DNA of 59,663 bases from Saprospiraceae bacterium (GTDB lineage: Bacteria; Bacteroidota; Bacteroidia; Chitinophagales; Saprospiraceae): assembly GCA_028282725.1 (NCBI GenBank), contig JANQHF010000057.1:1-59663 (forward strand), read 5' to 3'. The position numbers and the translations under genes were made by a program. The notes under the pieces were generated by a model. It searched no databases. It worked only from the letters and a program-made list of their open reading frames with translations, and was not told the DNA's origin. Position 1 is the first letter of the stretch; each line of letters opens with the position of its first letter. This document shows positions 46,504 through 55,238 of this stretch, piece after piece.

Positions 46504-48237
46504 TTACAATTTGATAAATAAACGACTAGCTGACTTTCCGGAATTATCGGTGACATGTATTAGATATAACCCAGGAGTCAAAAAATTTAGATCGATCGAT
46601 TCATCCCTACATTCATCTTGAGTCAGTCTTTTTCCGTGAACATCATAGATTTCATAAAAATCAAATGATTGAATGTCGTGGTGATCAATGCGAATGAACC
46701 CCTTTGTAGGGTTCGGATATAATTCCAGATTGTCCGAGGCGTATCTGTCATTACTGCTTGTAATGGCGTCCAACCTGATCGAATCACTCACAAATGTGCA
46801 CCCCTGGCTGTCCGTGATCAGGACGGAATAGATGCCTGGAAACAGTAACTCCAGATCTTCTTCTGTGGAAAATTCTTCATCCTCCGTCATCCATGAAAAC
46901 GAATAAGGAGGAGTACCCCCACTTATGTTGATATCAATGCTTCCATCTCCACTATTGGAAGTTCTGGGATGCTTGACCTCCAGAACTTGAAATTCAAGAG
47001 AATCAGGTCGGCCAATTTGAATATTTCTCTCAAATGCACAGCCCGTAGCGTCTGTGATCAACAACGTATAGGATCCTTCCGGTAGGGAATCCAGGGGAAG
47101 AAGATCTGGCGGAATGCTTAGACTAAACGGGTCATTTTGTCCGGATACTTCTACAGAAATATTGCCAATTGAGTCTGAATAACACTGAATATTCGTTATA
47201 TCAATCGAGATATCTGCCCTGACTGCATTGATAATATAGATGGTACACAATGCTGTATTTCCAGCAGAGTCGATGGCCTGATAAACTTCAATGTGCTCTC
47301 CGGGTTGGAATGACTTATTCGGACCCTGTCCCCCGACCCGAAAAATGGAAGCTTCTCCACAATTATCGGTTGCTGTGGGCAGGGGATAGCTGAATGGGGC
47401 GCATGAGGAGATGAAAATGGTATCTGTTACACAGGCTAATACAGGTGCTTGATTATCATCAACACCAACAACGATCTCTATTGCCACGCTGTCCCCTCCG
47501 GCATCGGATATCGTGACAAAATACTCGTCAGCCAAAAGATTGTTCAATGTAGCAGTTGTATCCTGTGTATTCCATTGGTACCGGTAAGGCATGGAACCTC
47601 CTTCGACGTCGATCACAATAGCTCCGTCCCGAAGATCCCGGCAGGATGCATCCACTAGGGTGAATTGCGCATTGAGTGGAGCCGGATCCAGAAGGAATGT
47701 ATCACTTGCAGCTACAACCCTGTCTCCCGAAGATCCTCCATTGCCATCTGCAAAATTTGCAGCATAATAGAAAATTACAAGCTCAGAAGAAGATATGGAA
47801 TCCGCTCTCCAGTTTGTCTGATAAGTTAGGGTATCACTTCCTGAGAAATCTTGGGCGGGATCGTGTTCCCAATACCATCTGTCATTGCTGAAAGAAAGTG
47901 TTGTGCTCGGTCCGGCATTGTTAAATCCTCCTGAGTCCAATTGGTCTGATGTCAGTGCTATCATTTGAAATCCTGCCCTTTGAGGCGATCCCCGTTCTGC
48001 TATCATATGCAAGGAGATGGGGTAATTCATTCCACGATGCAATTGATTTGGCAGTCCCGATAATTCGACTGTTCCATTGATAGTAGCATTGATACCAAAG
48101 TGACACCCCGGCACCGAGCAAGTGGATTCACCTGGTCCACCGGTGCGACCCTGTGGAGGGTTGCTTGAAAATGACCACAATAGAATCAGGCTCAGGAGGA
48201 CAACAAGGGAGACATTCTTTTTGTCGGAAAAATTCAC
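46504..48237 (-). CDS. T9SS-exported protein with choice-of-anchor-V-like, HYR-like and SprB-like repeats
   Basis: 577 residues, GTG start, with a membrane-spanning signal at about 8-26. The Reeler-like/choice-of-anchor-V region (about 28-185) holds the GGPGESTC...CHFG motif. Next come an SprB-like repeat (DASCRDLRDGAIVIDVEGG), an HYR-like repeat (ATDNCGEAS, AIDSAGNTALC) and two more SprB-like repeats. The C-terminal T9SS type A sorting domain (about 500-577) starts ELYPNPTKGFIRI and ends in SRLFIKL. It is expected at the cell surface or secreted, and may take part in adhesion or gliding. Confidence 0.87.
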   Translation of the reverse strand: MNFSDKKNVSLVVLLSLILLWSFSSNPPQGRTGGPGESTCSVPGCHFGINATINGTVELSGLPNQLHRGMNYPISLHMIAERGSPQRAGFQMIALTSDQLDSGGFNNAGPSTTLSFSNDRWYWEHDPAQDFSGSDTLTYQTNWRADSISSSELVIFYYAANFADGNGGSSGDRVVAASDTFLLDPAPLNAQFTLVDASCRDLRDGAIVIDVEGGSMPYRYQWNTQDTTATLNNLLADEYFVTISDAGGDSVAIEIVVGVDDNQAPVLACVTDTIFISSCAPFSYPLPTATDNCGEASIFRVGGQGPNKSFQPGEHIEVYQAIDSAGNTALCTIYIINAVRADISIDITNIQCYSDSIGNISVEVSGQNDPFSLSIPPDLLPLDSLPEGSYTLLITDATGCAFERNIQIGRPDSLEFQVLEVKHPRTSNSGDGSIDINISGGTPPYSFSWMTEDEEFSTEEDLELLFPGIYSVLITDSQGCTFVSDSIRLDAITSSNDRYASDNLELYPNPTKGFIRIDHHDIQSFDFYEIYDVHGKRLTQDECRDESIDLNFLTPGLYLIHVTDNSGKSASRLFIKL

Positions 48238-48271
48238 AAGTGCCGGTTAATGACATGAAATTACTCAGAAA

Positions 48272-49225
48272 TCAGGCAAAGAGACTTTCGACAAAGGCCT
48301 CTTTATTGAATACCTGAAGATGATCTACTCCTTCTCCGACACCGATATATTTGATGGGAATTTTGAATTGATCAGAAATGCCAATTGCGACCCCTCCCTT
48401 GGCACTGCCATCCAATTTTGTCAATGCCAGGCAAGTCACTTCGGTGGCATCTGTAAATTGTCTGGCTTGTTCGATAGCATTTTGACCGGTCGTTGCATCC
48501 AGCACCAACATCACTTCGTGGGGTGCGCCAGGCAGCTTTTTGCCGATAGAGTTCTTGATTTTGGTCAACTCCTTCATGAGGTTCAGTTTGGTATGTAACC
48601 TGCCTGCAGTATCAATGATGACTAAATCAGCTTCTGAATTGATGGCATGTTGTGTGGTCTCATAGGCTACGGCAGCCGGATCGGAGTGCATGCCCTTTGA
48701 AAAAAATGAGCATCCCACACGCTCTGCCCATATTTTCAACTGGTCGACGGCAGCTGCACGGAATGTATCAGCGGCACCAAGGACGACTTTGAAGTCTTTA
48801 TTGTGAAACTGGTAGGCAAGCTTACCCACGGTAGTAGTTTTCCCCGTACCATTGACACCAACAACGAGTATCACGTGCGGTTTGTGGGTGGTATCAAATT
48901 CAAAATCTTCAAGGTCCTTCGTGTTATTTTCTGCAAGAAGGTCTATGATTATATGCTTGAGAATATTGTTGAGTTCTTGCGTGTTCAGGTATTTGTCCTG
49001 TGCGACTTTTTCTTCCAGGCGCTCAATGATCTTTATAGTCGTGTCCAGGCCGACATCGGATTGAATTAAAATTTGCTCCAGATCATCCAGGAATGCTTCA
49101 TCAACCTTTGATTTGCCGGCAACAGCCTTTGACAATTTGCCAAAAAGACCCTCCCTGGTTTTTTGCAACCCTTCATTCAGATCTTCTTCTCTCTTTTTCG
49201 TGAAGAATTTATTTAAAAAACTCAT
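48272..49225 (-). CDS. ftsY: Signal recognition particle receptor FtsY
   Basis: 317 residues from the ATG at 49225 (an ATG at 49240 would add five). The NG domain has the P-loop GVNGTGKTTT, then DTFRAAAVDQL, DTAGRL and TKLDGSAKGG. The short acidic A-domain seen in many FtsY is reduced to about 25 residues. It is the GTPase receptor that docks ribosome-SRP complexes at the membrane. It is last in the rpmB-rpmG-DUF4295-ftsY order typical of Bacteroidota, behind a terminator-like hairpin. Confidence 0.95.
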   Translation of the reverse strand: MSFLNKFFTKKREEDLNEGLQKTREGLFGKLSKAVAGKSKVDEAFLDDLEQILIQSDVGLDTTIKIIERLEEKVAQDKYLNTQELNNILKHIIIDLLAENNTKDLEDFEFDTTHKPHVILVVGVNGTGKTTTVGKLAYQFHNKDFKVVLGAADTFRAAAVDQLKIWAERVGCSFFSKGMHSDPAAVAYETTQHAINSEADLVIIDTAGRLHTKLNLMKELTKIKNSIGKKLPGAPHEVMLVLDATTGQNAIEQARQFTDATEVTCLALTKLDGSAKGGVAIGISDQFKIPIKYIGVGEGVDHLQVFNKEAFVESLFA

Positions 49226-49242
49226 ACTGTCTGTTTGCATTC

Positions 49243-49275
49243 AAAAAAGGCTTTCCTTTACAATAAAGGAAAGCC
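49243..49275 (-). terminator. Intrinsic terminator/attenuator between DUF4295 gene and ftsY
   Basis: A 12-bp perfect stem (49249-49260/49264-49275, 3-nt loop) is followed on the minus strand by six T (49248-49243). It sits 30 bp after the DUF4295 stop and 17 bp before the ftsY ATG at 49225. There is no room for a promoter between it and ftsY, so it probably works as a partial terminator. Confidence 0.85.
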
Positions 49276-49305
49276 CTTCTCAATTAAAATCTCTCTGATT
49301 TACTT

Positions 49306-49482
49306 TTATTTCTGTGCGGCCAGGAATTCCTTGACCTTGTCCTTATGGATCATCACTTCCTTGTAAGAATATTTTCCGGTTTCCGGATTTTTGATACTGG
49401 AGACGACCTTGACAAAATCCCTGCCTGATCCCTTGTTAGCTGCTCTTTGAGCCACACGTGCGTTCTTGGATACTTTTGCCAT
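49306..49482 (-). CDS. DUF4295 small basic protein
   Basis: 58 residues, starting MAKVSKNARVAQRAANK and ending VKEFLAAQK, highly basic. It matches the DUF4295 family found beside rpmG in Bacteroidota, which may be ribosome-associated; that role is inferred from its position. It lies 27 bp after rpmG and ahead of the terminator. Confidence 0.92.
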   Translation of the reverse strand: MAKVSKNARVAQRAANKGSGRDFVKVVSSIKNPETGKYSYKEVMIHKDKVKEFLAAQK

Positions 49483-49509
49483 GTTTTTTAATTTTTAGAT
49501 GACTAAATG

Positions 49510-49698
49510 TTACTTGATTTCTTTATGAATCGTATACTTCTTTAAAATCGGATTATATTTTTTTAGTTCCAACCGGTCCGGAGAATTCTTACGATTCTTT
49601 TGGGTAACGTACCGCGATGTCCCTGGCATCCCGCTATTCTTGTGTTCAGTACACTCAAGTATAATTTGATTCCTGTTTCCTTTTGCCTTTTTTGCCAT
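49510..49698 (-). CDS. rpmG: 50S ribosomal protein L33
   Basis: 62 residues. It opens [20 protein letters not shown] and continues [23 protein letters not shown], a clear L33. It has only one of the usual zinc-ribbon cysteines (ECTEH), so it is a Cys-poor, zinc-independent type. It follows rpmB by 12 bp. Confidence 0.97.
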   Translation of the reverse strand: MAKKAKGNRNQIILECTEHKNSGMPGTSRYVTQKNRKNSPDRLELKKYNPILKKYTIHKEIK

Positions 49699-49710
49699 TT
49701 CGTAAAAATA

Positions 49711-49968
49711 TTATTTTTCAGATAATTGGACACCAGTCTTTATGCCCTTGGCTTCACACCTTTTTAAATATTCGTATATGCCGAGCTTATTGATATTTCG
49801 CATGGCAGATGTGCTCAATTTGAGGGTAACCCATTTATTGATCTCGGGAATGAAGTACCTCTTCTTTTGCAAATTGGGCTCAAATCGTCTTCTCGTTCTT
49901 CGATTTGAGTGAGACACATTATTTCCCGTAATGGGACGCTTTCCGGTAAGTTGACAAACTTTTGACAT
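49711..49968 (-). CDS. rpmB: 50S ribosomal protein L28
   Basis: 85 residues. [32 protein letters not shown] is unmistakably L28. It is first in the rpmB-rpmG-DUF4295(-ftsY) operon, downstream of tRNA-Arg on the same strand. Confidence 0.97.
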   Translation of the reverse strand: MSKVCQLTGKRPITGNNVSHSNRRTRRRFEPNLQKKRYFIPEINKWVTLKLSTSAMRNINKLGIYEYLKRCEAKGIKTGVQLSEK

Positions 49969-50052
49969 GGTATATCCTATTTCTTACTTTCAAATGCTGG
50001 AAATGTATAAAAGTTTTTGACTGTCTTTCGGTTTGCGCAACTATCCATAAAG

Positions 50053-50126
50053 TGACCTCGGCAGGATTCGAACCTGCAACCGCCTGATTCGTAGTCAGGT
50101 ACTCTATCCAGTTGAGCTACGAGGCC
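50053..50126 (-). tRNA. tRNA-Arg (anticodon ACG)
   Basis: 74 nt. The acceptor stem ggcctcg/cgaggtc has one G-T pair. The D arm is gctcaactggatagagc-like. The anticodon stem cctga/tcagg holds loop ctacgaa, giving anticodon ACG. The T arm is gcaggttcgaatcctgc. The discriminator is A, and CCA is not encoded. It would be read after A34-to-I editing for CGN codons. Confidence 0.95.
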
Positions 50127-50236
50127 AAGCAGTCAATTACCATCGTAATTTATACACCTTGCCAGCTTTTCGGCCCGCAAAAGTAAGACATTATCGCATA
50201 AATAGTATCGATTATTTGCGGGCAACGTTACATAAT

Positions 50237-52141
50237 TTAATGAAATACGAAAAATGAAGCTACATCTTGCTGCCCATTTGCAAATATTGTGGCGTGATAA
50301 ATGCCGGAAGGGAAGTCTGAAGTGCGTATTTCATGGCTCCTCGATTCACTGATTTCGGGTCGAATCAACTCATTATATACGAGCCTCCCAAGATTATCAT
50401 GTATCCTGACGCGGATATCCTTCTGCTCGTCCAGGTCGTAGTTAAGGATCAATAAATCATGATTTACATCCTGGAGCAGTGCAGTGATTTCAAAAGATCC
50501 GAATGGACAAGTCGTGGGGTTTTCTTCGAGAATGATCGTTGTATCAAGGCTGCAAGTCTGGTTTCCATCATCGAAAATGCTGAGTGTGTAGGTGGCCGCT
50601 TCCAGTCGATCAAATCTTCCTTCCAGGCTTTCTTGAGAAGAATTTGAACTGGTCAGCTGATAGAGAATGTCACCGGTGAGATCCCTCGACTCAATATTGA
50701 TCTCAATTGAAGCATCAGCTGCAGCCTGGCAGCTTTCGGACATAGTGCTCAATTCTGTTAAATCAATCCGGCAACAATCTCCCAGGGATCCATCGACCGC
50801 TGTGATGCTTGCAAGAGCATTCAATCTTCCACTGGATACTGTAAAATCCGTAAGCAAACTTGTAGTAGTGACATGATCCAGGATAGCAGAACGCATGGTA
50901 CGCGCGATCACATCGGGTTCATTCAGAGATCTCATGAATCCCTCTTCACAGATTAAAGTATACATGAGCGAAATCACCCCGGCAACATGTGGGGCGGAAG
51001 CAGAAGTGCCAAAAAATTGGGGTTGTACGCCATTGTTCACTCCCACCGTAAAGATCTCATCCCCCGGTGCACCAAGGTCGACATGGACCGGTCCGTATCC
51101 GGCACTTTCAATTTTTTGATCAAATCGATCCGTATTGGTCGTCACAATCAGAAAATCACTCGGACAGGTACTCGGAAGATCCCCGGTAATGTCAATATTT
51201 TTATCCGCATTCGGAGCAGAACCTACGTTCAATACACCAACTGACCCAAGCATGTCCAATACTTCGCACAAAGCCGGATTGTCTTCGGGGAATAAATCAT
51301 CGGCTCCTCCACTGAAATTGGAAACGACGACGTAGGCACCTTCCGTTCCACCGGAGTTATTGAATCGTTTTCGTTGTTCGTAGACATATTCATAGAGTAA
51401 GACTACGTCTGCCAAAGGATATTGGTTTTGTCTCCCACTGGAAAGGATCATCAACCGAACGTCCCAATTGACACCGGCGATCAGATTATTGTTATTTCCA
51501 GTAGCACCAATGATCCCTGCAACCCCGGTTCCATGACTATAAACTTCGTGTTCGTCTGTGGATATCCTCACATTGAGCCCTGCAAAATCATCGATATATC
51601 CATTATTGTCATCGTCAATCCCATTGCCATCGATTTCGGCTTGGTTATTCCATATCTGTCCCTGTAGATCAGGATGATCCAGCTGAAACCCATCATCAAT
51701 AATGGCCACTACCACATCATGATCCGTAATGGTCTTACCACCTGTAGTGATGTCCCATGTTTCTTCCATTCCAATTTGTGACAGACTCCATTGTGAGGCA
51801 AAATCAGGATCATTGGGAACCTGGCGACTGGTGAAGATGATGTTGTCCTGTACAAATCGAACATTTTCATCGTGCTCGAGTTCTTTTATCAGTGCCTTTC
51901 TTGCATTGTTTCCTTTTGTAGTAATCCCCCACAAGTTCAGGTCTTTGAACAGAGGACGCGTTCTTTGAATATCTCTTCCGGATTTGTACCGGGAGAAATC
52001 CGGTGTAGCTTTCTTTTTTAAAGCCACCAGGATCTCGTCTTGAACCTGGGAATGACTATCCCATGGTAACATAGTACAAAGGAGCGGAATCAAAAGCCGG
52101 TATGATAGAGTCAGAAAAGAAAGGAAGCGATTTTTCCGCAT
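50237..52141 (-). CDS. Secreted subtilase (S8) with T9SS sorting domain
   Basis: 634 residues with a signal peptide (about 1-32). An inhibitor-like prodomain covers about 33-105. The catalytic triad is Asp149 (AIIDDGF), His203 (SHGTGVAG) and Ser380 (GTSASAPH). A Ca-binding DGNGIDDDNNGYIDD loop lies at 171-185. After a ~90-residue linker domain, the C-terminus (about 550-634) is a T9SS type A sorting domain, ending in FFVFH. It is a surface or secreted endopeptidase. Confidence 0.93.
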   Translation of the reverse strand: MRKNRFLSFLTLSYRLLIPLLCTMLPWDSHSQVQDEILVALKKKATPDFSRYKSGRDIQRTRPLFKDLNLWGITTKGNNARKALIKELEHDENVRFVQDNIIFTSRQVPNDPDFASQWSLSQIGMEETWDITTGGKTITDHDVVVAIIDDGFQLDHPDLQGQIWNNQAEIDGNGIDDDNNGYIDDFAGLNVRISTDEHEVYSHGTGVAGIIGATGNNNNLIAGVNWDVRLMILSSGRQNQYPLADVVLLYEYVYEQRKRFNNSGGTEGAYVVVSNFSGGADDLFPEDNPALCEVLDMLGSVGVLNVGSAPNADKNIDITGDLPSTCPSDFLIVTTNTDRFDQKIESAGYGPVHVDLGAPGDEIFTVGVNNGVQPQFFGTSASAPHVAGVISLMYTLICEEGFMRSLNEPDVIARTMRSAILDHVTTTSLLTDFTVSSGRLNALASITAVDGSLGDCCRIDLTELSTMSESCQAAADASIEINIESRDLTGDILYQLTSSNSSQESLEGRFDRLEAATYTLSIFDDGNQTCSLDTTIILEENPTTCPFGSFEITALLQDVNHDLLILNYDLDEQKDIRVRIHDNLGRLVYNELIRPEISESRSHEIRTSDFPSGIYHATIFANGQQDVASFFVFH

Positions 52142-52215
52142 GTGTAATTGAACGCTGTAAAGTTAAGTATCGCATAATTTGTCCGGGCAAAATCGATGAT
52201 CAGACACGTGATTGT

Positions 52216-53106
52216 CTATGGGTCTACGGAAACAATGGCAATTTTGTTATTCGAGACGGCGATGCGGGAGATCAACTCTATGCCTCCGCCTTTCAGATCG
52301 GTTACCTCCTTCCATCCGACTTCATCAAGGGGATTATACACCTTAACCACGGAGTCTTCGGCGGCAATTAAGAAATTATTGGGTAAGATTGCAAAGTCCA
52401 GTTGATTGGGCAGGGATTGGATGACTTCCCGGGATCTGCCGAGATAGATATCATAATTGACAATCGTATTTTGCTGTTCTCCCATTTTGATATAATAGAG
52501 ATTGCCATTTCTGTCTTTTTGTAAGCATCTGCCGACATCGCTGTCTATATGTGTGCGCGTATCTAACCTGAGGTCATAAAGAATCAGCTCTGAAGGTTGA
52601 TCAACCAGGAACATGGCTATTTTGTCCTTCGTGAGCCACAGGTAGTACCCCAGGTTTTCTATTTCCGGAACCGGACACTCACCAAATTCCGATCTGTCAG
52701 CGGGATACAACCACAGGACCTGGGCGGTTTTCCCATCTTCAGGAATGCCCTGACGGACCACCGATATTTCATTATTTGATTGAATGTAAACGGGAGAATA
52801 TTCGCCTTCTTCGGTTGCGGTGATTCTTGTTATTTTCTTTTCTCCGAGATCCAGATGGAGAATATCGGTAAGACCTGCAGATTGATAGTCGGACACAATA
52901 TATAATTCATTCGAGTTGCTAAAGTATGGTTGATTGTTATATCCGGTGTGATTAAAATCTGTCAAAAAAGTCAAATTATTGAGTAGGACCTTCTGCTCGT
53001 TGGCTCGTAAATCGAGTGTATATATATTGGTCGTAGGCAACTGTCCCAATATTGGATTCCAACAAAGAGGAAGCATCAAAATACACGCGGAGGTATGGAT
53101 AATCAT
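52216..53106 (-). CDS. Secreted TolB-like/WD40-like propeller protein
   Basis: 296 residues from the ATG at 53106; TTG at 53121 is an alternative. A signal peptide ends near ILGQ. Repeated blades such as QPYFSNSNELYIVSDYQSAG, YSPVYIQSNNEISVV and LWLTKDKIAMFLV resemble PD40/TolB propellers. Function is unknown. It lies directly after lepB on the same strand, so it is probably co-transcribed. Confidence 0.78.
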   Translation of the reverse strand: MIIHTSACILMLPLCWNPILGQLPTTNIYTLDLRANEQKVLLNNLTFLTDFNHTGYNNQPYFSNSNELYIVSDYQSAGLTDILHLDLGEKKITRITATEEGEYSPVYIQSNNEISVVRQGIPEDGKTAQVLWLYPADRSEFGECPVPEIENLGYYLWLTKDKIAMFLVDQPSELILYDLRLDTRTHIDSDVGRCLQKDRNGNLYYIKMGEQQNTIVNYDIYLGRSREVIQSLPNQLDFAILPNNFLIAAEDSVVKVYNPLDEVGWKEVTDLKGGGIELISRIAVSNNKIAIVSVDP

Positions 53107-53124
53107 CCCGGACAGCTTCAAGGG

Positions 53125-54726
53125 TCAAATGTTCTTTGCAGATTTAAAAATTCGATTCCATCTGATTCCATTTTTAGAACTGAACCAAATGACAATTGGT
53201 TTTCCAACCATGTGATCAAACGGAACAAAGCCCCAACTTCTCGAATCCTCTGAATTATGTCTGTTATCTCCCATGGCCCAATAGTAGTCCTGTTGAAATG
53301 TATAGGACGAGGCATCCTGGCCGTTGATCAGGATCCGATCTCCTTGAATACTAAGATCGTTGTGTTCATAATCCTTGATGATCTTTTGGTACAGGGCAAT
53401 ATTTGAAATGGACAGATCTACGTTAGCTCCCTTTTCAGGTATCCAAATAGGGCCATAATTGTCTACTGACCAATTTGGAAAGTTTCCGGGATCATAAGGA
53501 AACAAGGTAGAGCTGTTTGCGGGGTAAATTCTCTTTTGCAACTCAATATTTGGGCTTGCACTTTTTATAAAATCCACTTGTTCCTGATTGAGCACTGCGC
53601 CTCCCGAAGTGAAATCTTCCGGTTCTATTCCCAGGTCTCTCATTTTTTTGGGATTGATCGTATTCAGATCTCCAAAGACGTTGTATACAAATTGCACTTT
53701 TTCAGGATCAGGACTCAATTGACCATCAATATATATTTGACCATTGATGATCTGCAGGGTATCTCCTGCCACCGCCACAGCCCGTTTGACGTAGTGATCT
53801 TTTTTGTCCATGGGTCTGATCTTATAATCCTTGTTTCTTTCTTTTTGAATCAATTCAGAATCGCGAAAATTCTGTGCACCATTCCGCCTGACCTGGTCTA
53901 CGGTATAGGACCTTTTCGATGTGATGTAGACACTATCTCCCACGGGCCAGTTAAAAACGATTGGGCTGTTTCTTTTAATTTTTGAAATGGGGTTGATTCG
54001 AAAATAGGGCAGGGACGGACTTTTTATATAGGACTCACTTCCCAAGAATGGGATTCTATTGTGCAACAAAGGAACCATGGCCACTGTCTGCGGTGTCCTG
54101 ATCCCATAACTCATTTTGGATACGAATAAATAATCCCCTACTAGTAATGACCCTTCCATCGAAGGGGTGGGGATTACATAAGCTTCAATGAAGAACATCC
54201 TGATAAAGGCAGCTGCAAATACAGCAAATACAATCGATTCAAACCATTCGCGGGCGAAGGATTTTTTGAAAGGGTCATTTTTGAGCAGCTTTTTTAATTT
54301 CCTTTCTTGTTTTGCCTTCCGAGCTTCTGCAATTTGACTTTGATATTCCTGCTCCCTGGTTAATATTGGCCCCTGGTAAGTCGCCTGATCATCCTTGGCA
54401 AGACGGAAAAATGTAATGGGTGCAAATATGACGGCAATAGCAGCCTCTTTTAATGAGTACCATCCAAAGCTGCGTGCTACGGCCACAGCTAAACCGGTCA
54501 CAATAAATATGTTCAATATCGGCACAATTGACAACAGTCCGTACCATTTTGCCCGTCCCACCTTAGGGGCGATTTCCATGTAATTGAGCACCGGAACAGC
54601 ACCTTTCCAATTCGGAATGTCCAATTTTGGAAAGAGCATATATAAAGTGGCTGAACTGAGTACTATATATAGTATGAAGAGCAGAAGTATGGTCACTACG
54701 AAATTTTTGTTGATAAATTCACGCAA
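53125..54726 (-). CDS. lepB: Signal peptidase I (long Bacteroidota form)
   Basis: 533 residues. Three to four N-terminal membrane helices (about 8-30, 63-85, 95-112) and a charged linker precede the catalytic domain. The nucleophile is Ser189 in PTPSMEGSL, and the general base is Lys314 in YVKRAVAVAGD; GDNRHNSEDSR follows near the C-terminus. It cleaves Sec signal peptides at the periplasmic face. The listed start is TTG; an internal GTG (codon 11) would also leave the first helix mostly intact. Confidence 0.94.
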   Translation of the reverse strand: MREFINKNFVVTILLLFILYIVLSSATLYMLFPKLDIPNWKGAVPVLNYMEIAPKVGRAKWYGLLSIVPILNIFIVTGLAVAVARSFGWYSLKEAAIAVIFAPITFFRLAKDDQATYQGPILTREQEYQSQIAEARKAKQERKLKKLLKNDPFKKSFAREWFESIVFAVFAAAFIRMFFIEAYVIPTPSMEGSLLVGDYLFVSKMSYGIRTPQTVAMVPLLHNRIPFLGSESYIKSPSLPYFRINPISKIKRNSPIVFNWPVGDSVYITSKRSYTVDQVRRNGAQNFRDSELIQKERNKDYKIRPMDKKDHYVKRAVAVAGDTLQIINGQIYIDGQLSPDPEKVQFVYNVFGDLNTINPKKMRDLGIEPEDFTSGGAVLNQEQVDFIKSASPNIELQKRIYPANSSTLFPYDPGNFPNWSVDNYGPIWIPEKGANVDLSISNIALYQKIIKDYEHNDLSIQGDRILINGQDASSYTFQQDYYWAMGDNRHNSEDSRSWGFVPFDHMVGKPIVIWFSSKNGIRWNRIFKSAKNI

Positions 54727-55000
54727 ATATAGAAAAGGCCGCGTGTTATAACTTTCTTAATTGAGATTAGCGATTGCTGAACAACGTCGGATTGCTCTGA
54801 AAAGTCTACCAAGACTAAAATGACCAGTACAGACCCTGACACCGCTGTTTGTAGATAAAATATGGCCGTTCATCAGTTCTCATTGGCCCCTTTGCCGCCG
54901 GAGCAGGAAGTAATACACTGATTATCAGGATGATAGATTAATATGGTAAGTCTCAATAATATATAAATCAAACATATTTAATAAAAAATATATTAATTTT
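54727..55000. other. Gene-free AT-rich region upstream of the large T9SS gene
   Basis: About 270 bp with no convincing frame. An A/T-only-rich stretch (about 54955-55000) precedes the promoter and could act as an UP-like element. Nothing else is recognised. Confidence 0.4.
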
Positions 55001-55031
55001 TTAGGTAATATGAATGAACTGTATATCTTTG
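55001..55031 (+). promoter_or_regulatory. Promoter of the large T9SS protein gene
   Basis: TTAG (55001-55004, one mismatch to TTTG), a 19-bp spacer and TATCTTTG (55024-55031) fit the Bacteroidota consensus. Transcription would start near 55038, giving a 5' leader of about 200 nt. Confidence 0.6.
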
Positions 55032-55042
55032 CCGTATATACC

Positions 55043-55070
55043 TGCGATAAATAGACCTATTTGTATCGCA
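55043..55070 (+). promoter_or_regulatory. 5' leader hairpin at the start of the T9SS gene transcript
   Basis: The stem tgcgata/tatcgca (55043-55049/55064-55070), a 2-nt bulge and aatag/ctatt (55050-55054/55057-55061) give a hairpin at the very 5' end of the predicted mRNA. A second small hairpin (taccgg/ccggta, 55214-55229) lies just before the ATG at 55239. They may stabilise the mRNA or control translation. Confidence 0.45.
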
Positions 55071-55238
55071 TCAGGAAAATGAATTTAGGCTGAAAAGCTA
55101 TCCTCCTGATCTTACTCAAAGTTTTGGAAACTACTCAGACTTAAGGCATCCGCCAGCCAGCGTATCCGGTTTTCAACACTTCTGAGGGTACATTCAAATT
55201 CAAATAAGAGCTATACCGGGGGACCGGTACAAATTAGG

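Noticed and set aside
54724-54731. TATATTTG box as lepB promoter
   Set aside because: It overlaps the proposed TTG start and has no -33 partner; it may instead argue for a later start, but cannot be decided.
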